A stretch of 64,000 nt of DNA from Endobacterium cereale (GCF_009617585.1 NZ_WIXI01000045.1:62001-126000), one strand, 5' to 3'. Positions 17,442 through 26,228 are shown, counted from the stretch's first letter. A program made the numbers and translations. The notes: generated by a model not told the origin, from the letters alone.

Positions 17442-18356
17442 TCAATCCACCGCCAGACCCAGCAATTCAGAATCCAGCGAGCGCAGAAAACTCTGGGCGA
17501 TATCGGCGCTCAAACCGAGATCATGGCCGCCGTAACGCGAAGCGACACGCAGGTCCACCATGGTGGTTTCCGCTTCCTCGCGCAGCCGGATGACCACATC
17601 GAAACGCAGGCCGAGGATCAGCGTGCGCGTCTGCCCCTGCAGGATCACGTCACCGGGTCGGCCTATTTCCGGCTCGATGGGTTTGCCGGGCCGCAACTGG
17701 TCCGGGCGCGGCAGCGGGATCGGAATATTGTCCGGCACCGCGCCGGTTTCAGCACGCGTCTTCGGCGCCGGTTTTTCGGTAATGTCCGGTTCCACCAGCT
17801 CCATGCCATGGCGGCGATCGAGCGTGATACGTTCCGATTTGGCAACCTTGGCCACGGCTTCGTAGATGCGGTCGGCAGCGCCTTCATAGCGACGACCGGT
17901 CAGTTCCGGATAGGCGCTCAACTGCAATTGCCGGTCGCTCGGTGTCACCATCGAAGCGCGCTGCAGCCATTGCTGCTCGGCGCTCGGCTGGCGGATCCAT
18001 ACCGGCGGATCCTCGACATCGGTCGCGACATCATAAAGCGGCGGCGTTGAGAAATAGAGGCTCGCGGCAAAACCGACCAGAATGATCGGCGGTGCCGCAT
18101 AGATCAGCGCCCGCGCCGCGGCAACGCCGCCTTGCGCACCCACCTGCCACAGACGCATGAGGCCGACCACCGCAAACAGCACGGCGACCATGGCGATCGC
18201 GGCGGAAAACAGAACGATGGCCGCGAAATCCGGCCCTGTCAGCGGGCCGAAACGGTGCGCCATCACAGCCAGCAGGAACAGCACAAGCGCCGCCAGACCT
18301 ATGCGCCGGGAAGCAAAGGCCGACTGGGAAACGGGGCGGACGAAACGGACGGTCAT
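17442..18356 (-). CDS. DUF1499 domain-containing membrane protein
   Basis: The 304-residue protein has three N-terminal hydrophobic helices (about 19-36, 43-66, 84-104) followed by a DUF1499 domain (about 115-300) with VATDVEDPPVW near the start and TLILGLRFDVVIRLREEAETTMVDLRVASRYG broken over its central strands. DUF1499 is widespread in alphaproteobacteria with no established role. It ends four bases from the MBL gene, in convergent orientation. Confidence 0.85.
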   Translation of the reverse strand: MTVRFVRPVSQSAFASRRIGLAALVLFLLAVMAHRFGPLTGPDFAAIVLFSAAIAMVAVLFAVVGLMRLWQVGAQGGVAAARALIYAAPPIILVGFAASLYFSTPPLYDVATDVEDPPVWIRQPSAEQQWLQRASMVTPSDRQLQLSAYPELTGRRYEGAADRIYEAVAKVAKSERITLDRRHGMELVEPDITEKPAPKTRAETGAVPDNIPIPLPRPDQLRPGKPIEPEIGRPGDVILQGQTRTLILGLRFDVVIRLREEAETTMVDLRVASRYGGHDLGLSADIAQSFLRSLDSELLGLAVD

Positions 18357-18467
18357 GCAGGCTTTCCGGTTGCGGGCATGTCGGCTTTATAAGCGATCCC
18401 GGCTTTCAAGGAAATCGCAGGCGAGCAACAGGCGCGTGGGATCGACATGCCTCCCTATCGGCTGCGG

Positions 18468-20042
18468 TCATTTTTCAGTCCGCAGCCATTTGCCCACCAC
18501 GCCACGATCCGCTTCCACGATATCGTGCCCTGCATCGACCGTCATCATCGTCACGTCCGCAGACCGCGCCGCCAGGATTTCCATCAGCTTCAAGGCCTCC
18601 GCCGCATACGAATCCTTGTCGCCCGCAACGATCAGCACGTCGGCTTCGGCATTCGACACATCCGCCGCCGGAACCTCACCTAATACCAATACCGGCCGCA
18701 TCAGCACGGCACGGCGGATGACACCCGGATGCAGCAGCATCACGGCGGCCAGAAAGTTCGCGCCATTGGACTGGCCGACAAAGGTCGTCTTTTCCGGATC
18801 CACGCCATAGGCCTGTTTCAACTGGCCGACCATCTCAACAAAGGCTTCGGCTTCCGACGCGATATCCTTCTGGTCGAAGGAACCATCCTCGAAACGGCGG
18901 AAGAAACGCGGTACGCCCTCTTCGGTGGCGCGCCCCCGCACCGCCAGCAACATCGTATCGGGCGCCACCACGCGGGCAAATGGCAGAAGGCTGGTTTCGT
19001 TGCCACCGCTGCCATGCAGCAGAACCAGCGTCTGGTCGTCCGGCGTTTCGGGCATGACGATGCGATGCACGAAGGGCAGTTCGCGGTAACGGATGCGCGG
19101 CTCTCCCGGCAGGCTGAACTGCGGCAGCATGGCGCGGCTATCTGCCTCGCGATCCTGCCAATGCGGCGGAATGAACAGCGTCGTGCCGAGCGCTTCTTCA
19201 CTTTCATCGAGCATGAAACCCGGCTCGTCCGTCGCAAATTCGATCAGCGCACCGCCCGGCTCGCGGGCGTAGAGCGAATAGAAATATTTGCGGTCATGCG
19301 CATTGGTCGGCGAACCGTCCGCCGCCTCGATGCGCTCGGCCACCCTGTGTACGGTGTCGATATCCGGTGCATTGAGCGCGATATGGTCGATCGTGCCGGT
19401 GCCGGGTGCGGCGGTCCAGAAGCCGGTCGCATCGCGGACATCGACAACGCCGCCCGTCGCTGAGGTCAACCGCGTCTGGCTGCCCTCGACCGGTCCGGTT
19501 TCCAGCCCGAAATTTGTCGTCAGAAACGCAATGGTTTCCGCCGGCTTTTCGGTGAGGATGGTGCCGTTGCGCAGCGCCACGATTGCATATTCTTCGGGGA
19601 CCCCCTCACCCGTCCACGGTTTGCCGCCGAAAACGGAAAGATCCTCGACACCGATCAGTTTGATGATGATGCCGTCGGGATCTTTCAGGCGCAGTACCGG
19701 CTCGCCGAATTCCTGCGCCGGGCCTTGGGTGGAAATGCCGAATTGCAGGGCGCGCGTCAGCCAGAAACCGATCGCATCGCAGGAGACAGCCAGACCGATT
19801 TCATAGGGCGCACCATGGCCGACACGACCGGGCGAACCATCTTCCCAGGCGAGAAAGGTGACGAGCGAGCCGGGCGAGGAGATGGCATCGCCATAAAACA
19901 GGTGCAACTGCGTGGCATCCTCGAAACCGGCCGTGCGCTTGACCAGCCGCAGGCCCAGAAAACCGACGTAAAAATCGATATTGGCCTGAATGCTGCGGGT
20001 GATCGCCGTGATGTGATGCAGTCCGCTTTTGCCGCTGGTCAT
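18468..20042 (-). CDS. Fused VOC ring-cleavage dioxygenase and carboxylesterase (MhqO-MhqD-like)
   Basis: The 524-residue protein joins two enzymes. Residues 1-310 are two VOC modules like MhqA/MhqO-type dioxygenases, with the metal motif GLHHITA (7-13), a second DHIALNAPD module and the GGALIEFATDEPGF metal region. Residues 320-524 are an alpha/beta hydrolase of the MhqD/YpfH carboxylesterase type: LLHGSGGNE (oxyanion), GQSNG nucleophile (Ser425), and candidate Asp475 (AGDKD) and His506 (AGHD). In Bacillus subtilis mhqO and mhqD are separate genes of a quinone-responsive operon. The 5' end has GGAGG upstream. An FMN reductase is divergent. I infer detoxification of quinones or catechols; the fusion itself is seen directly. 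Confidence 0.85.
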   Translation of the reverse strand: MTSGKSGLHHITAITRSIQANIDFYVGFLGLRLVKRTAGFEDATQLHLFYGDAISSPGSLVTFLAWEDGSPGRVGHGAPYEIGLAVSCDAIGFWLTRALQFGISTQGPAQEFGEPVLRLKDPDGIIIKLIGVEDLSVFGGKPWTGEGVPEEYAIVALRNGTILTEKPAETIAFLTTNFGLETGPVEGSQTRLTSATGGVVDVRDATGFWTAAPGTGTIDHIALNAPDIDTVHRVAERIEAADGSPTNAHDRKYFYSLYAREPGGALIEFATDEPGFMLDESEEALGTTLFIPPHWQDREADSRAMLPQFSLPGEPRIRYRELPFVHRIVMPETPDDQTLVLLHGSGGNETSLLPFARVVAPDTMLLAVRGRATEEGVPRFFRRFEDGSFDQKDIASEAEAFVEMVGQLKQAYGVDPEKTTFVGQSNGANFLAAVMLLHPGVIRRAVLMRPVLVLGEVPAADVSNAEADVLIVAGDKDSYAAEALKLMEILAARSADVTMMTVDAGHDIVEADRGVVGKWLRTEK

Positions 20043-20102
20043 TGTCCCTCGCCTCCTGTCTCTCTATTTGACGGTTGTTATAACCAATCGGAGCGAAGAC
20101 GC

Positions 20103-20660
20103 ATGGTCAAACTTGTCGGAATCTCGGGCAGTCTCAGAAACAGATCGTTCAACACTTCGCTCTTGAATGCGGCATCGGAGCACCTGCCGGACGGCGTGAT
20201 GCTGACAAAGGGTACGATTTCCGGCATCCCGCTTTACGACGGCGACCTTGAAGCAGCCGAAGGCATTCCGGAAGCGGTGACCGTGCTGAAACGGCAGATG
20301 GCGGAAGCCGACGGCGTCATCCTGTTCACGCCGGAATACAACAATTCCATTCCCGGCACCTTCAAGAATGCCATCGACTGGGTTTCGCGCCCACATCCCG
20401 AGATCGCTGACGTCTTCAAAGGCCGCCCGTTCGCCATCGCCGGCGCATCCCCGGGCAATTTTGGCACGCTCTTGAGCCAAAACGCATGGCTCACCGTACT
20501 GCACACGCTCGGCGCCGACGCGTGGTCGGGAAAGCGCCTGATGGTCGGCAATGCTGCCAAGGTGTTCGATGCCGATGGAAAGATCACCGACGAGGCGATC
20601 GCCAAGCGGCTTGCCGATTTCGTGGCCGGGTTTGCGGCGTATGTGGCGGCGAAGGGGTAG
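20103..20660 (+). CDS. NADPH-dependent FMN reductase (chromate/quinone reductase family)
   Basis: The 185-residue flavodoxin-fold protein has the FMN motif GSLRNRSFN (9-17) and the PEYNNSIPGTFKNAIDW signature typical of ChrR/YieF/ArsH-like reductases. These enzymes reduce quinones, azo dyes or chromate by two electrons. A 60-base gap separates its start from the divergent MhqO-MhqD fusion, so both promoters overlap in that gap. The pairing supports a quinone-stress role. Confidence 0.9.
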   Translation: MVKLVGISGSLRNRSFNTSLLNAASEHLPDGVMLTKGTISGIPLYDGDLEAAEGIPEAVTVLKRQMAEADGVILFTPEYNNSIPGTFKNAIDWVSRPHPEIADVFKGRPFAIAGASPGNFGTLLSQNAWLTVLHTLGADAWSGKRLMVGNAAKVFDADGKITDEAIAKRLADFVAGFAAYVAAKG

Positions 20661-20683
20661 AGGCCAGTCTTGATCGGCCGGAA

Positions 20684-21115
20684 TCACGGGCTGCGCGGAG
20701 TTGCCCGATGTTTTTGTCCGCGCGCCAGAGCAACGAACTTCGTTTTGATTTGCTCGAACAGCGCCGGCGGCAGCGGTCCGTAATAACCGCTGTCGCTATC
20801 GACAGTGCGGATATCCGGTCCCGGCCAGGCAAAACGGTTGCTTTCGGTCAACACGACCCATGAGCGTTCGTCATCCAATCCAAGGCGTCGTTTGGTTGCC
20901 GAAGGAATCTCGATCGCGTCATCCGCATCCGTCGGCGGCGTATGCGTTACGGGCAAAACGCGCACGACCGGGACGCCATCGGCCAGCGTGGCAACGATGG
21001 CCAGAACCAGTGTCGGGCGATCCTTGTCCCCCTCTTCGCGGCCCTGCAGATGCTGCCGATGCCAGAGGTAGGAATAGCGAAAGATCCAGCCTACCTTCGG
21101 TTCAGCCGGCAGCAT
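20684..21115 (-). CDS. PemK/MazF-like toxin
   Basis: The 143-residue protein has the PemK/MazF-type layout: GWIFRYSYLW near the N-terminus, then GDKDRPTLVLAIV (about 29-41), VRVLPVTHTPP (about 51-61), and a C-terminal SGYYGPLPPALFEQI. The segment after residue 27 matches the usual K-x-RP-V strand of this SH3-like barrel. Such proteins are mRNA endonucleases or gyrase poisons. Its start overlaps the end of the antitoxin gene by 14 bases, as in TA operons. It is longer than typical MazF (about 110 residues). Confidence 0.75.
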   Translation of the reverse strand: MLPAEPKVGWIFRYSYLWHRQHLQGREEGDKDRPTLVLAIVATLADGVPVVRVLPVTHTPPTDADDAIEIPSATKRRLGLDDERSWVVLTESNRFAWPGPDIRTVDSDSGYYGPLPPALFEQIKTKFVALARGQKHRATPRSP

Positions 21116-21380
21116 TCTTGTCGGCCGTCAGTTCTGTATCGAAATCCTCGTTGCCCGGAGTCATTTGTGAAGCTTCGATGGCGGCAATGTCTTCGGCGCC
21201 AAGCTTGGAGGTCAACTCCACATGGCGGTCGCGTTTGATCAGACGCACATAATCTTCGTAGGCCATGAGCACCGTTTTCGGGCGGCCATTCCTGGTGATG
21301 ATTACCGGTTCACGAATGGCGGCATCCTGATAAGCTCCGAAATTCTTGGAGACCGTCGCGGCCGTAACCTTGGATGACAT
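21102..21380 (-). CDS. Phd/YefM-type antitoxin
   Basis: The 92-residue protein begins with the Phd/YefM fold: SKVTAATVSKNFGAYQDAA then EPVIITRNGRPKTVLMAYEDYVRL. The C-terminus is acidic and probably disordered, where the toxin is bound. The ATG at 21380 with GGAG upstream is preferred over a GTG/TTG-like upstream option. It precedes and overlaps the PemK-like toxin gene. A palindrome just upstream (21395-21411) is the likely operator. Confidence 0.85.
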   Translation of the reverse strand: MSSKVTAATVSKNFGAYQDAAIREPVIITRNGRPKTVLMAYEDYVRLIKRDRHVELTSKLGAEDIAAIEASQMTPGNEDFDTELTADKNAAG

Positions 21381-21394
21381 GGGCATCTCCATTT

Positions 21395-21411
21395 TTCCGT
21401 AGAATACGGAA
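21395..21411. promoter_or_regulatory. Palindrome upstream of the Phd/PemK module
   Basis: A perfect inverted repeat with 7-base arms TTCCGTA and TACGGAA around a GAA centre lies 15 bases upstream of the antitoxin start. This is the expected place for an autoregulatory operator of a type II TA operon. Confidence 0.55.
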
Positions 21412-21561
21412 TTTGCCGACAATTCGCAATTGCAGCGATGTTTGCACCTTTGAGCGACAATTTGATCGGGGAATACTGCACATCGGGCCCTGATTTGCGT
21501 TATTCTCCACCAACCGCTCGGGCGTTGTGTCGCCAGGCGACAACATCACGGAGTGCCCCTC

Positions 21562-21834
21562 ATGCGTCCCCACCACCTTGTTCTTCTTACCGCCCTTGCC
21601 GGCACGCTCGCCTCCTGCCAGACGATGACACCGGAAGAACGGCGGGCGGCCAATGAGAGCAAATGCGTTGATTACGGTTTCAAGCCGCGCACGGAAGGCA
21701 TGGCGCGCTGCCTGCTGGATCTCGACCTCGACCGCCGCGCGGACCTGCGCCAATGGCAGGATGAGGTCAACAACCGCCCCCGCTTTTATGGTCCGGTGAT
21801 TGTGCAGCAGCCGGTCGTGGTGCGACCGAGGTAA
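21562..21834 (+). CDS. Small lipoprotein
   Basis: The 90-residue product has a lipoprotein signal: a short hydrophobic helix then LASCQ, with Cys at the lipobox. The mature part is helical and charged (TPEERRAANESKCVDYGF), ends with PVIVQQPVVV, and has two further Cys. The ATG at 21562 is chosen because GGAG lies upstream; a GTG at 21553 falls inside that site. No function is known. It sits alone between two TA modules. Confidence 0.78.
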   Translation: MRPHHLVLLTALAGTLASCQTMTPEERRAANESKCVDYGFKPRTEGMARCLLDLDLDRRADLRQWQDEVNNRPRFYGPVIVQQPVVVRPR

Positions 21835-21852
21835 TCCGTGAATACACAACCA

Positions 21853-21880
21853 ATGATTGCTTTTCTTCAGTGACAATCAT
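21853..21880. promoter_or_regulatory. Inverted repeat upstream of the ParE-type TA module
   Basis: Perfect 7-base arms, ATGATTG (21853-21859) and CAATCAT (21874-21880), flank a 14-base spacer, 25 bases before the antitoxin start. It could be the operator for autoregulation. Confidence 0.4.
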
Positions 21881-21904
21881 GCCGGCTGATGTTATTGTTA
21901 CGCC

Positions 21905-22093
21905 ATGAAGACACGACCTGAAGCCATCACTCTCGATGAAGCGATCTCATTGGTTCAAGACGAACCGACGGCGGATGTTCTTGAGTGGCAGATGGAGCAG
22001 CTGAAACAGCGACACAGGGAAGCAGATGAAGGCCGTTTTGCCTCTTCGGACGCGGTGAAGGCCGTTATTCGAAAATTCGTCCCCAATGGATGA
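21905..22093 (+). CDS. Putative antitoxin of a ParE-type module
   Basis: The 62-residue product is helical and charged, with no obvious RHH motif. It is named from its position: the ParE/RelE-like toxin gene overlaps its stop by 8 bases. The segment EWQMEQLKQRHREADEGRFASSDAVKAVIRKF resembles the C-terminal, toxin-wrapping part of ParD-like or small addiction proteins. No ribosome site stronger than the region before 21905 is seen. Confidence 0.65.
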   Translation: MKTRPEAITLDEAISLVQDEPTADVLEWQMEQLKQRHREADEGRFASSDAVKAVIRKFVPNG

Positions 22094-22373
22094 GATCGTC
22101 TGGCTGGACACAGCCTTGACGGACTTGGAGACCATCGGCACCTACATTGCACGAGAAAATCCCGCAGCTGCCGCAACCGTCATTTTCAGAATTGTCGGCG
22201 CGGTGTCCACTCTGTCATGGCACTCAAAGCTGGGCCGCTTGATGCCGGATGGAACGACGCGCAAACTGACGATTGCCGGAACGTCGTATGTTGCGTTTTA
22301 TCGCATCAACGGTCGCATCGAAATTCTTGCGATACTCCATACCTCCCGCCGCTGGCCGCAACATTTAAGTTGA
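22086..22373 (+). CDS. ParE/RelE family toxin
   Basis: The 95-residue protein is of normal length for the RelE/ParE fold: IVWLDTALTDLETIGTYIARENPAAA (N-terminal helices), then RKLTIAGTSYVAFYRINGRIEILAILHTSRRWP, with the terminal HTSRRWP matching the ParE/RelE C-terminal H..R.WP signature. It probably poisons gyrase (ParE) or cleaves mRNA (RelE); motifs do not decide. It overlaps the antitoxin gene by 8 bases and the end of ppdK by 9 bases in convergent orientation. Confidence 0.88.
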   Translation: MDEIVWLDTALTDLETIGTYIARENPAAAATVIFRIVGAVSTLSWHSKLGRLMPDGTTRKLTIAGTSYVAFYRINGRIEILAILHTSRRWPQHLS

Positions 22374-25040
22374 GGCCCGCACCCGGATCGCCGCCTGCGC
22401 CGCCGCAAGCCGTGCGATCGGCACGCGAAACGGTGAGCAGGAGACGTAATCCAGCCCCGCATCCTCGCAGAAGCTGATCGATGCCGGGTCGCCGCCGTGT
22501 TCGCCGCAAATGCCCAGCTTCAGGTCGCTACGGGTCCGCCTGCCGCGCTCCGCTGCAAGCTGGATCAGTTCGCCCACGCCTTCGAAATCGAGAGATACGA
22601 ACGGATCGTGTTCGATGATACCCTTTCGCTGATAGGTCGGTATGAAGGTGGCGGCGTCGTCTCGCGAAATGCCGAAGGTGGTCTGTGTGAGATCGTTGGT
22701 GCCGAAGGAGAAAAACTCCGCCGTTTCGGCAATCACATGGGCGCGCAGGGCGGCACGCGGCAATTCGATCATCGTACCGGCCAAATAGGCGGTTGCGTTG
22801 CCCGTTTCCTCGGCGACGGATGCTGCGACGCGATCGATCACGCCCTTGACGTAATCCAGCTCGGCGCGCAGGCCGACCAGCGGCACCATGATTTCCAGGG
22901 CCACCGGCGCGCCGGTCTCGGCGGCGGCAGCATCGGCTGCTTCAAAGATGGCGCGGGCCTGCATTTCGGCGATCTCGGGATAAGAGATTGCCAAGCGACA
23001 GCCGCGATGGCCCATCATCGGGTTGAATTCGTGGATGGCATCGATGCGGCGGGCAAGGAAGCCCGGTTCCATGCCCATGGCTTCCGCCACATCGGCGATC
23101 TCGGCTTCGGTCTTCGGCAAAAACTCGTGCAGCGGGGGGTCGAGCAGGCGGATCGTCACCGGTAGGCCGGACATGATCGAGAACAGCTCGATAAAGTCGG
23201 AGCGCTGCATCGGCAGCAGCTTGTCGAGAGCGGCGCGCCGACCGGCCTCGTCTTCGGCCAAAATCATCTCGCGCATGACATGGATGCGCTCGCCTTCAAA
23301 GAACATGTGCTCGGTGCGGCAAAGACCTATGCCCTCGGCCCCGAAAGCGCGGGCGGCGCGGGCATCCTGCGGCGTATCGGCATTGGTGCGCACATCCATG
23401 CGCCGACACTTGTCCGCCCATTCCATCAGACGGCCGAAATCGCCGGAAAGCTCCGGCTGGATCATCGGCACCACGCCGGCCAGAACCTGCCCCGCCGATC
23501 CATCCAGCGTGATGATATCGCCGCGCTTCAGCACGACGCCACCAACGCCGAGCAGCTTGTCGTTGCGGGCATCGACACGGATCGAACCGGCGCCGACCAC
23601 GCAAGGAATACCCATGCCCCGCGCCACGACAGCCGCATGGCTGGTCATGCCGCCGCGCGTGGTCAGAACGCCTTCGGCGGCATGCATGCCGTGAATGTCT
23701 TCCGGGCTGGTTTCGGTGCGCACCAGAATGACCTTGCGGCCTTCGGCTTCAGCAGCAATCGCCTCTTCCGAGGAAAACACGATCTCGCCGCTGGCCGCCC
23801 CCGGAGAGGCCGGCAGGCCGGAACCGATGACACGGCGCTGCACCTTCGGGTCGATGGTCGGGTGCAAAAGCTGGTCGAGCGAGGGCGGCTCGATACGACA
23901 GATGGCGTCTTCGTGGGTAATCACCCCTTCATCGACCATGTCGACGGCGATCTTCATGGCGGCGCGGGTGGTGCGCTTGCCATTGCGGGTCTGCAGCATG
24001 AAAAGCTTGCCGCGCTCCACCGTGAACTCGATATCCTGCATGTCGCGAAAATGCGCTTCCAGCGTGGTGCAGACGGCTTTGAATTCTGCAAACGCCTCCG
24101 GCATCAGCTTTTCCATCGAGGGTTTTTCGCCGCCGGTGGCAATGCGCCCCTCTTCGGTGATCGACTGCGGCGTGCGGATGCCGGCCACCACATCCTCACC
24201 CTGCGCATTCACCAGAAACTCGCCGTAAAGCGATTTTTCGCCGGTCGAGGGATTGCGGGTAAAGGCCACGCCAGTGGCCGAGGTGGAGCCGAGATTGCCA
24301 AAAACCATGGCCTGCACGCTGACTGCCGTGCCCCACTCCGCCGGGATATTGTGCAGGGTGCGAAAGGTGACGGCGCGCGGGTTCATCCAGCTGGCGAACA
24401 CCGCCCCGATCGCCTTCCACAGCTGCTCATGCGGATCCTGCGGAAAGACCTCGCCAAATTCCTCCTCGATCATTTCCTTGTAACGCGACACGACGTGCTG
24501 CCATTCGACGGCGCTCATTTCGGTATCGTATTCGTGGCCGCACTGGGCCTTTTCGTCTTCCAGAATTTCCTCGAAAATCTCGTGATCGACGCCCATCACC
24601 ACATCCGCATACATCTGGATGAAACGACGATAGGTATCCCAGGCAAAGCGCGCATCACCGGCATCATGGCCAAGCGCCTGAACCGTCTCGTCATTGAGGC
24701 CGAGATTGAGGACCGTATCCATCATGCCCGGCATGGAAGCGCGGGCGCCGGAGCGCACCGACAGGAGCAGCGGGCGCGTATCGCCGCCAAAGGTGCGGCC
24801 GGTTTCCTCCTCCATGGCGGCAAGGCCATCAAGCACCTGTTTACGCAGATCATCCGGAAGGGTCTTGCCGTTGCCGTAATACCAGCCGCAGACGTCGGTG
24901 ACGATGGTCATGCCGGGCGGCACCGGCAGGCCAAGCGCCGCCATCTCGGCAAGGTTGGCCCCCTTGCCGCCGAGAAGCGCACTATCGGCGGCTCTCCCCT
25001 CCGCCGTGCCACCGCCGAAGCGGTATACCCATTTCGCCAT
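22365..25040 (-). CDS. ppdK: Pyruvate, phosphate dikinase
   Basis: PPDK interconverts pyruvate, ATP and Pi with PEP, AMP and PPi, supporting gluconeogenesis from C3 compounds. The 891-residue protein has the N-terminal nucleotide domain (LLGGKGANLAEM, 22-33; SVRSGARASMPGMMDT, 94-109), the phosphohistidine domain with the catalytic His468 in RGGMTSHAAVVARG, and the C-terminal PEP domain with GLCRTEHMFF and the LGICGEHGGDP motif carrying the catalytic Cys. Length and motif order are complete. The terminal 9 bases overlap the convergent ParE gene. Confidence 0.96.
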   Translation of the reverse strand: MAKWVYRFGGGTAEGRAADSALLGGKGANLAEMAALGLPVPPGMTIVTDVCGWYYGNGKTLPDDLRKQVLDGLAAMEEETGRTFGGDTRPLLLSVRSGARASMPGMMDTVLNLGLNDETVQALGHDAGDARFAWDTYRRFIQMYADVVMGVDHEIFEEILEDEKAQCGHEYDTEMSAVEWQHVVSRYKEMIEEEFGEVFPQDPHEQLWKAIGAVFASWMNPRAVTFRTLHNIPAEWGTAVSVQAMVFGNLGSTSATGVAFTRNPSTGEKSLYGEFLVNAQGEDVVAGIRTPQSITEEGRIATGGEKPSMEKLMPEAFAEFKAVCTTLEAHFRDMQDIEFTVERGKLFMLQTRNGKRTTRAAMKIAVDMVDEGVITHEDAICRIEPPSLDQLLHPTIDPKVQRRVIGSGLPASPGAASGEIVFSSEEAIAAEAEGRKVILVRTETSPEDIHGMHAAEGVLTTRGGMTSHAAVVARGMGIPCVVGAGSIRVDARNDKLLGVGGVVLKRGDIITLDGSAGQVLAGVVPMIQPELSGDFGRLMEWADKCRRMDVRTNADTPQDARAARAFGAEGIGLCRTEHMFFEGERIHVMREMILAEDEAGRRAALDKLLPMQRSDFIELFSIMSGLPVTIRLLDPPLHEFLPKTEAEIADVAEAMGMEPGFLARRIDAIHEFNPMMGHRGCRLAISYPEIAEMQARAIFEAADAAAAETGAPVALEIMVPLVGLRAELDYVKGVIDRVAASVAEETGNATAYLAGTMIELPRAALRAHVIAETAEFFSFGTNDLTQTTFGISRDDAATFIPTYQRKGIIEHDPFVSLDFEGVGELIQLAAERGRRTRSDLKLGICGEHGGDPASISFCEDAGLDYVSCSPFRVPIARLAAAQAAIRVRAST

Positions 25041-25247
25041 GCCTGCTCTCCACCCGACGCGGGCCTGTTCTTGTCTTTTGCCAAAGGCTTACAGCATTTT
25101 CCTTGAAGAGGAAACGCAGGGCGCGGCATCGATTGCTGCGCCGCAATGGAAAAAACATCCCGCCACAGTGCAAATACGAGGATGTGATATGCTTCTTACA
25201 GGGGAAACCCTTAGGCAAAGGCAGCAAGATCAAACTGGAAGCCTTCC

Positions 25248-26228
25248 ATGCCTGTGACGAGACGACACATCCTGACCCTCGCCGGCGTGACGACTGCCGC
25301 TGCCGCTCTTCCCGGCGCGCTGGCTGCCGAAGGCATCACCGATACGACGCCCACAAAAGCCACCCTGCCGTTTGCGCTGACCACACCGATCCATTGCGGC
25401 GAAGTGGCAATCCGGGTGCGTCATCTCGACAACATGGTCGCCTATTACCGCGCGGTTCTCGGGCTTGCCGAACTGTCGAGCACGAAGGATGGCGCAACGC
25501 TTGGCGTTGCCGGGACGCCGCTGCTGCATCTCATCACCACCCCGGACGCGAAGATCGAACCCGTTACCAGCGCCGGCCTCTATCATGTCGCCTATCTGAT
25601 GCCGAACCGGGCTGAGCTGGCGCGCTGGCTGGTGCATATCGCCATGACAAAAGTGCCGGTCAGCGGTTTTGCCGATCACAATGTCAGCGAGGCTGTCTAT
25701 CTGATGGACCCGGAAGGCAACGGCATCGAGGTCTATTCCGATCGCCCGCGCGAAAACTGGCAGTGGAACGAGGGCGTGGTGACGATGGGCAGCGAACCGC
25801 TCGATATCGACGGCATTCTGGCACTGGCGGACACAAAGAAAGACACGTTCACGGCGGCACCGGATCTCCTGCGCATCGGGCACATGCATCTGAAGGTCGG
25901 CGATCTTCAGAAGGGAGACGCATTTTACGTGGCGGCGGCGGGGCTGGTGCATACGCGAAAGGGGCGCGAGGACGCGGCCTTCCTGTCCTCCGGCGGTTAC
26001 CACCACCACGTGGCGATGAACATGTGGCACAGCAAAGGCGCGGGCGCGCGGCGAAGCGGACAGACCGGGCTTGCATGGTTTTCACTGGCCGTGAGCGATC
26101 ATGAGACGCTGGAGGCGCAACGCAGCCGGTTCGAAGCGGCAGGGTTTGCCCCAAAGGCAATTGCCGATGGCAGGGGGTTTGAGGTGACCGACCCGTGGGG
26201 CACGGGCCTGCGGCTGGTGCCCGTTTGA
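25248..26228 (+). CDS. VOC family protein with Tat-like signal (catechol 2,3-dioxygenase-like)
   Basis: The 326-residue protein has two VOC modules: HCGEVAIRVRHLDNMVAYYRAVLGL (first metal His near residue 49) and LRIGHMHLKVGDLQKGDAFYVAAAGL (second half). Ligand segments MDPEGNGIEVYSDRP and TDPWGTGLRLVPV match CatE-type extradiol dioxygenases. Unusually it begins TRRHILTLAG followed by an Ala-rich hydrophobic stretch ending ALAAEG, like a twin-arginine signal, so it may be exported folded with its metal. The N-terminus is otherwise unremarkable. The substrate is unknown. Confidence 0.85.
   Translation: MPVTRRHILTLAGVTTAAAALPGALAAEGITDTTPTKATLPFALTTPIHCGEVAIRVRHLDNMVAYYRAVLGLAELSSTKDGATLGVAGTPLLHLITTPDAKIEPVTSAGLYHVAYLMPNRAELARWLVHIAMTKVPVSGFADHNVSEAVYLMDPEGNGIEVYSDRPRENWQWNEGVVTMGSEPLDIDGILALADTKKDTFTAAPDLLRIGHMHLKVGDLQKGDAFYVAAAGLVHTRKGREDAAFLSSGGYHHHVAMNMWHSKGAGARRSGQTGLAWFSLAVSDHETLEAQRSRFEAAGFAPKAIADGRGFEVTDPWGTGLRLVPV

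Noticed and set aside
18729..19463. Plus-strand frame of 244 codons opposite the Mhq-like fusion
   Set aside because: It is antisense to a well-supported gene and has no family pattern.
23280..25106. A long 608-codon plus-strand frame opposite ppdK
   Set aside because: It is an antisense shadow of ppdK, with His/Arg/Gly-rich content typical of the complement of a GC-rich gene.
25094..25112. A short TTTCCT/AGGAAA dyad in the ppdK upstream region
   Set aside because: Six-base arms are too short to distinguish from chance in this position.
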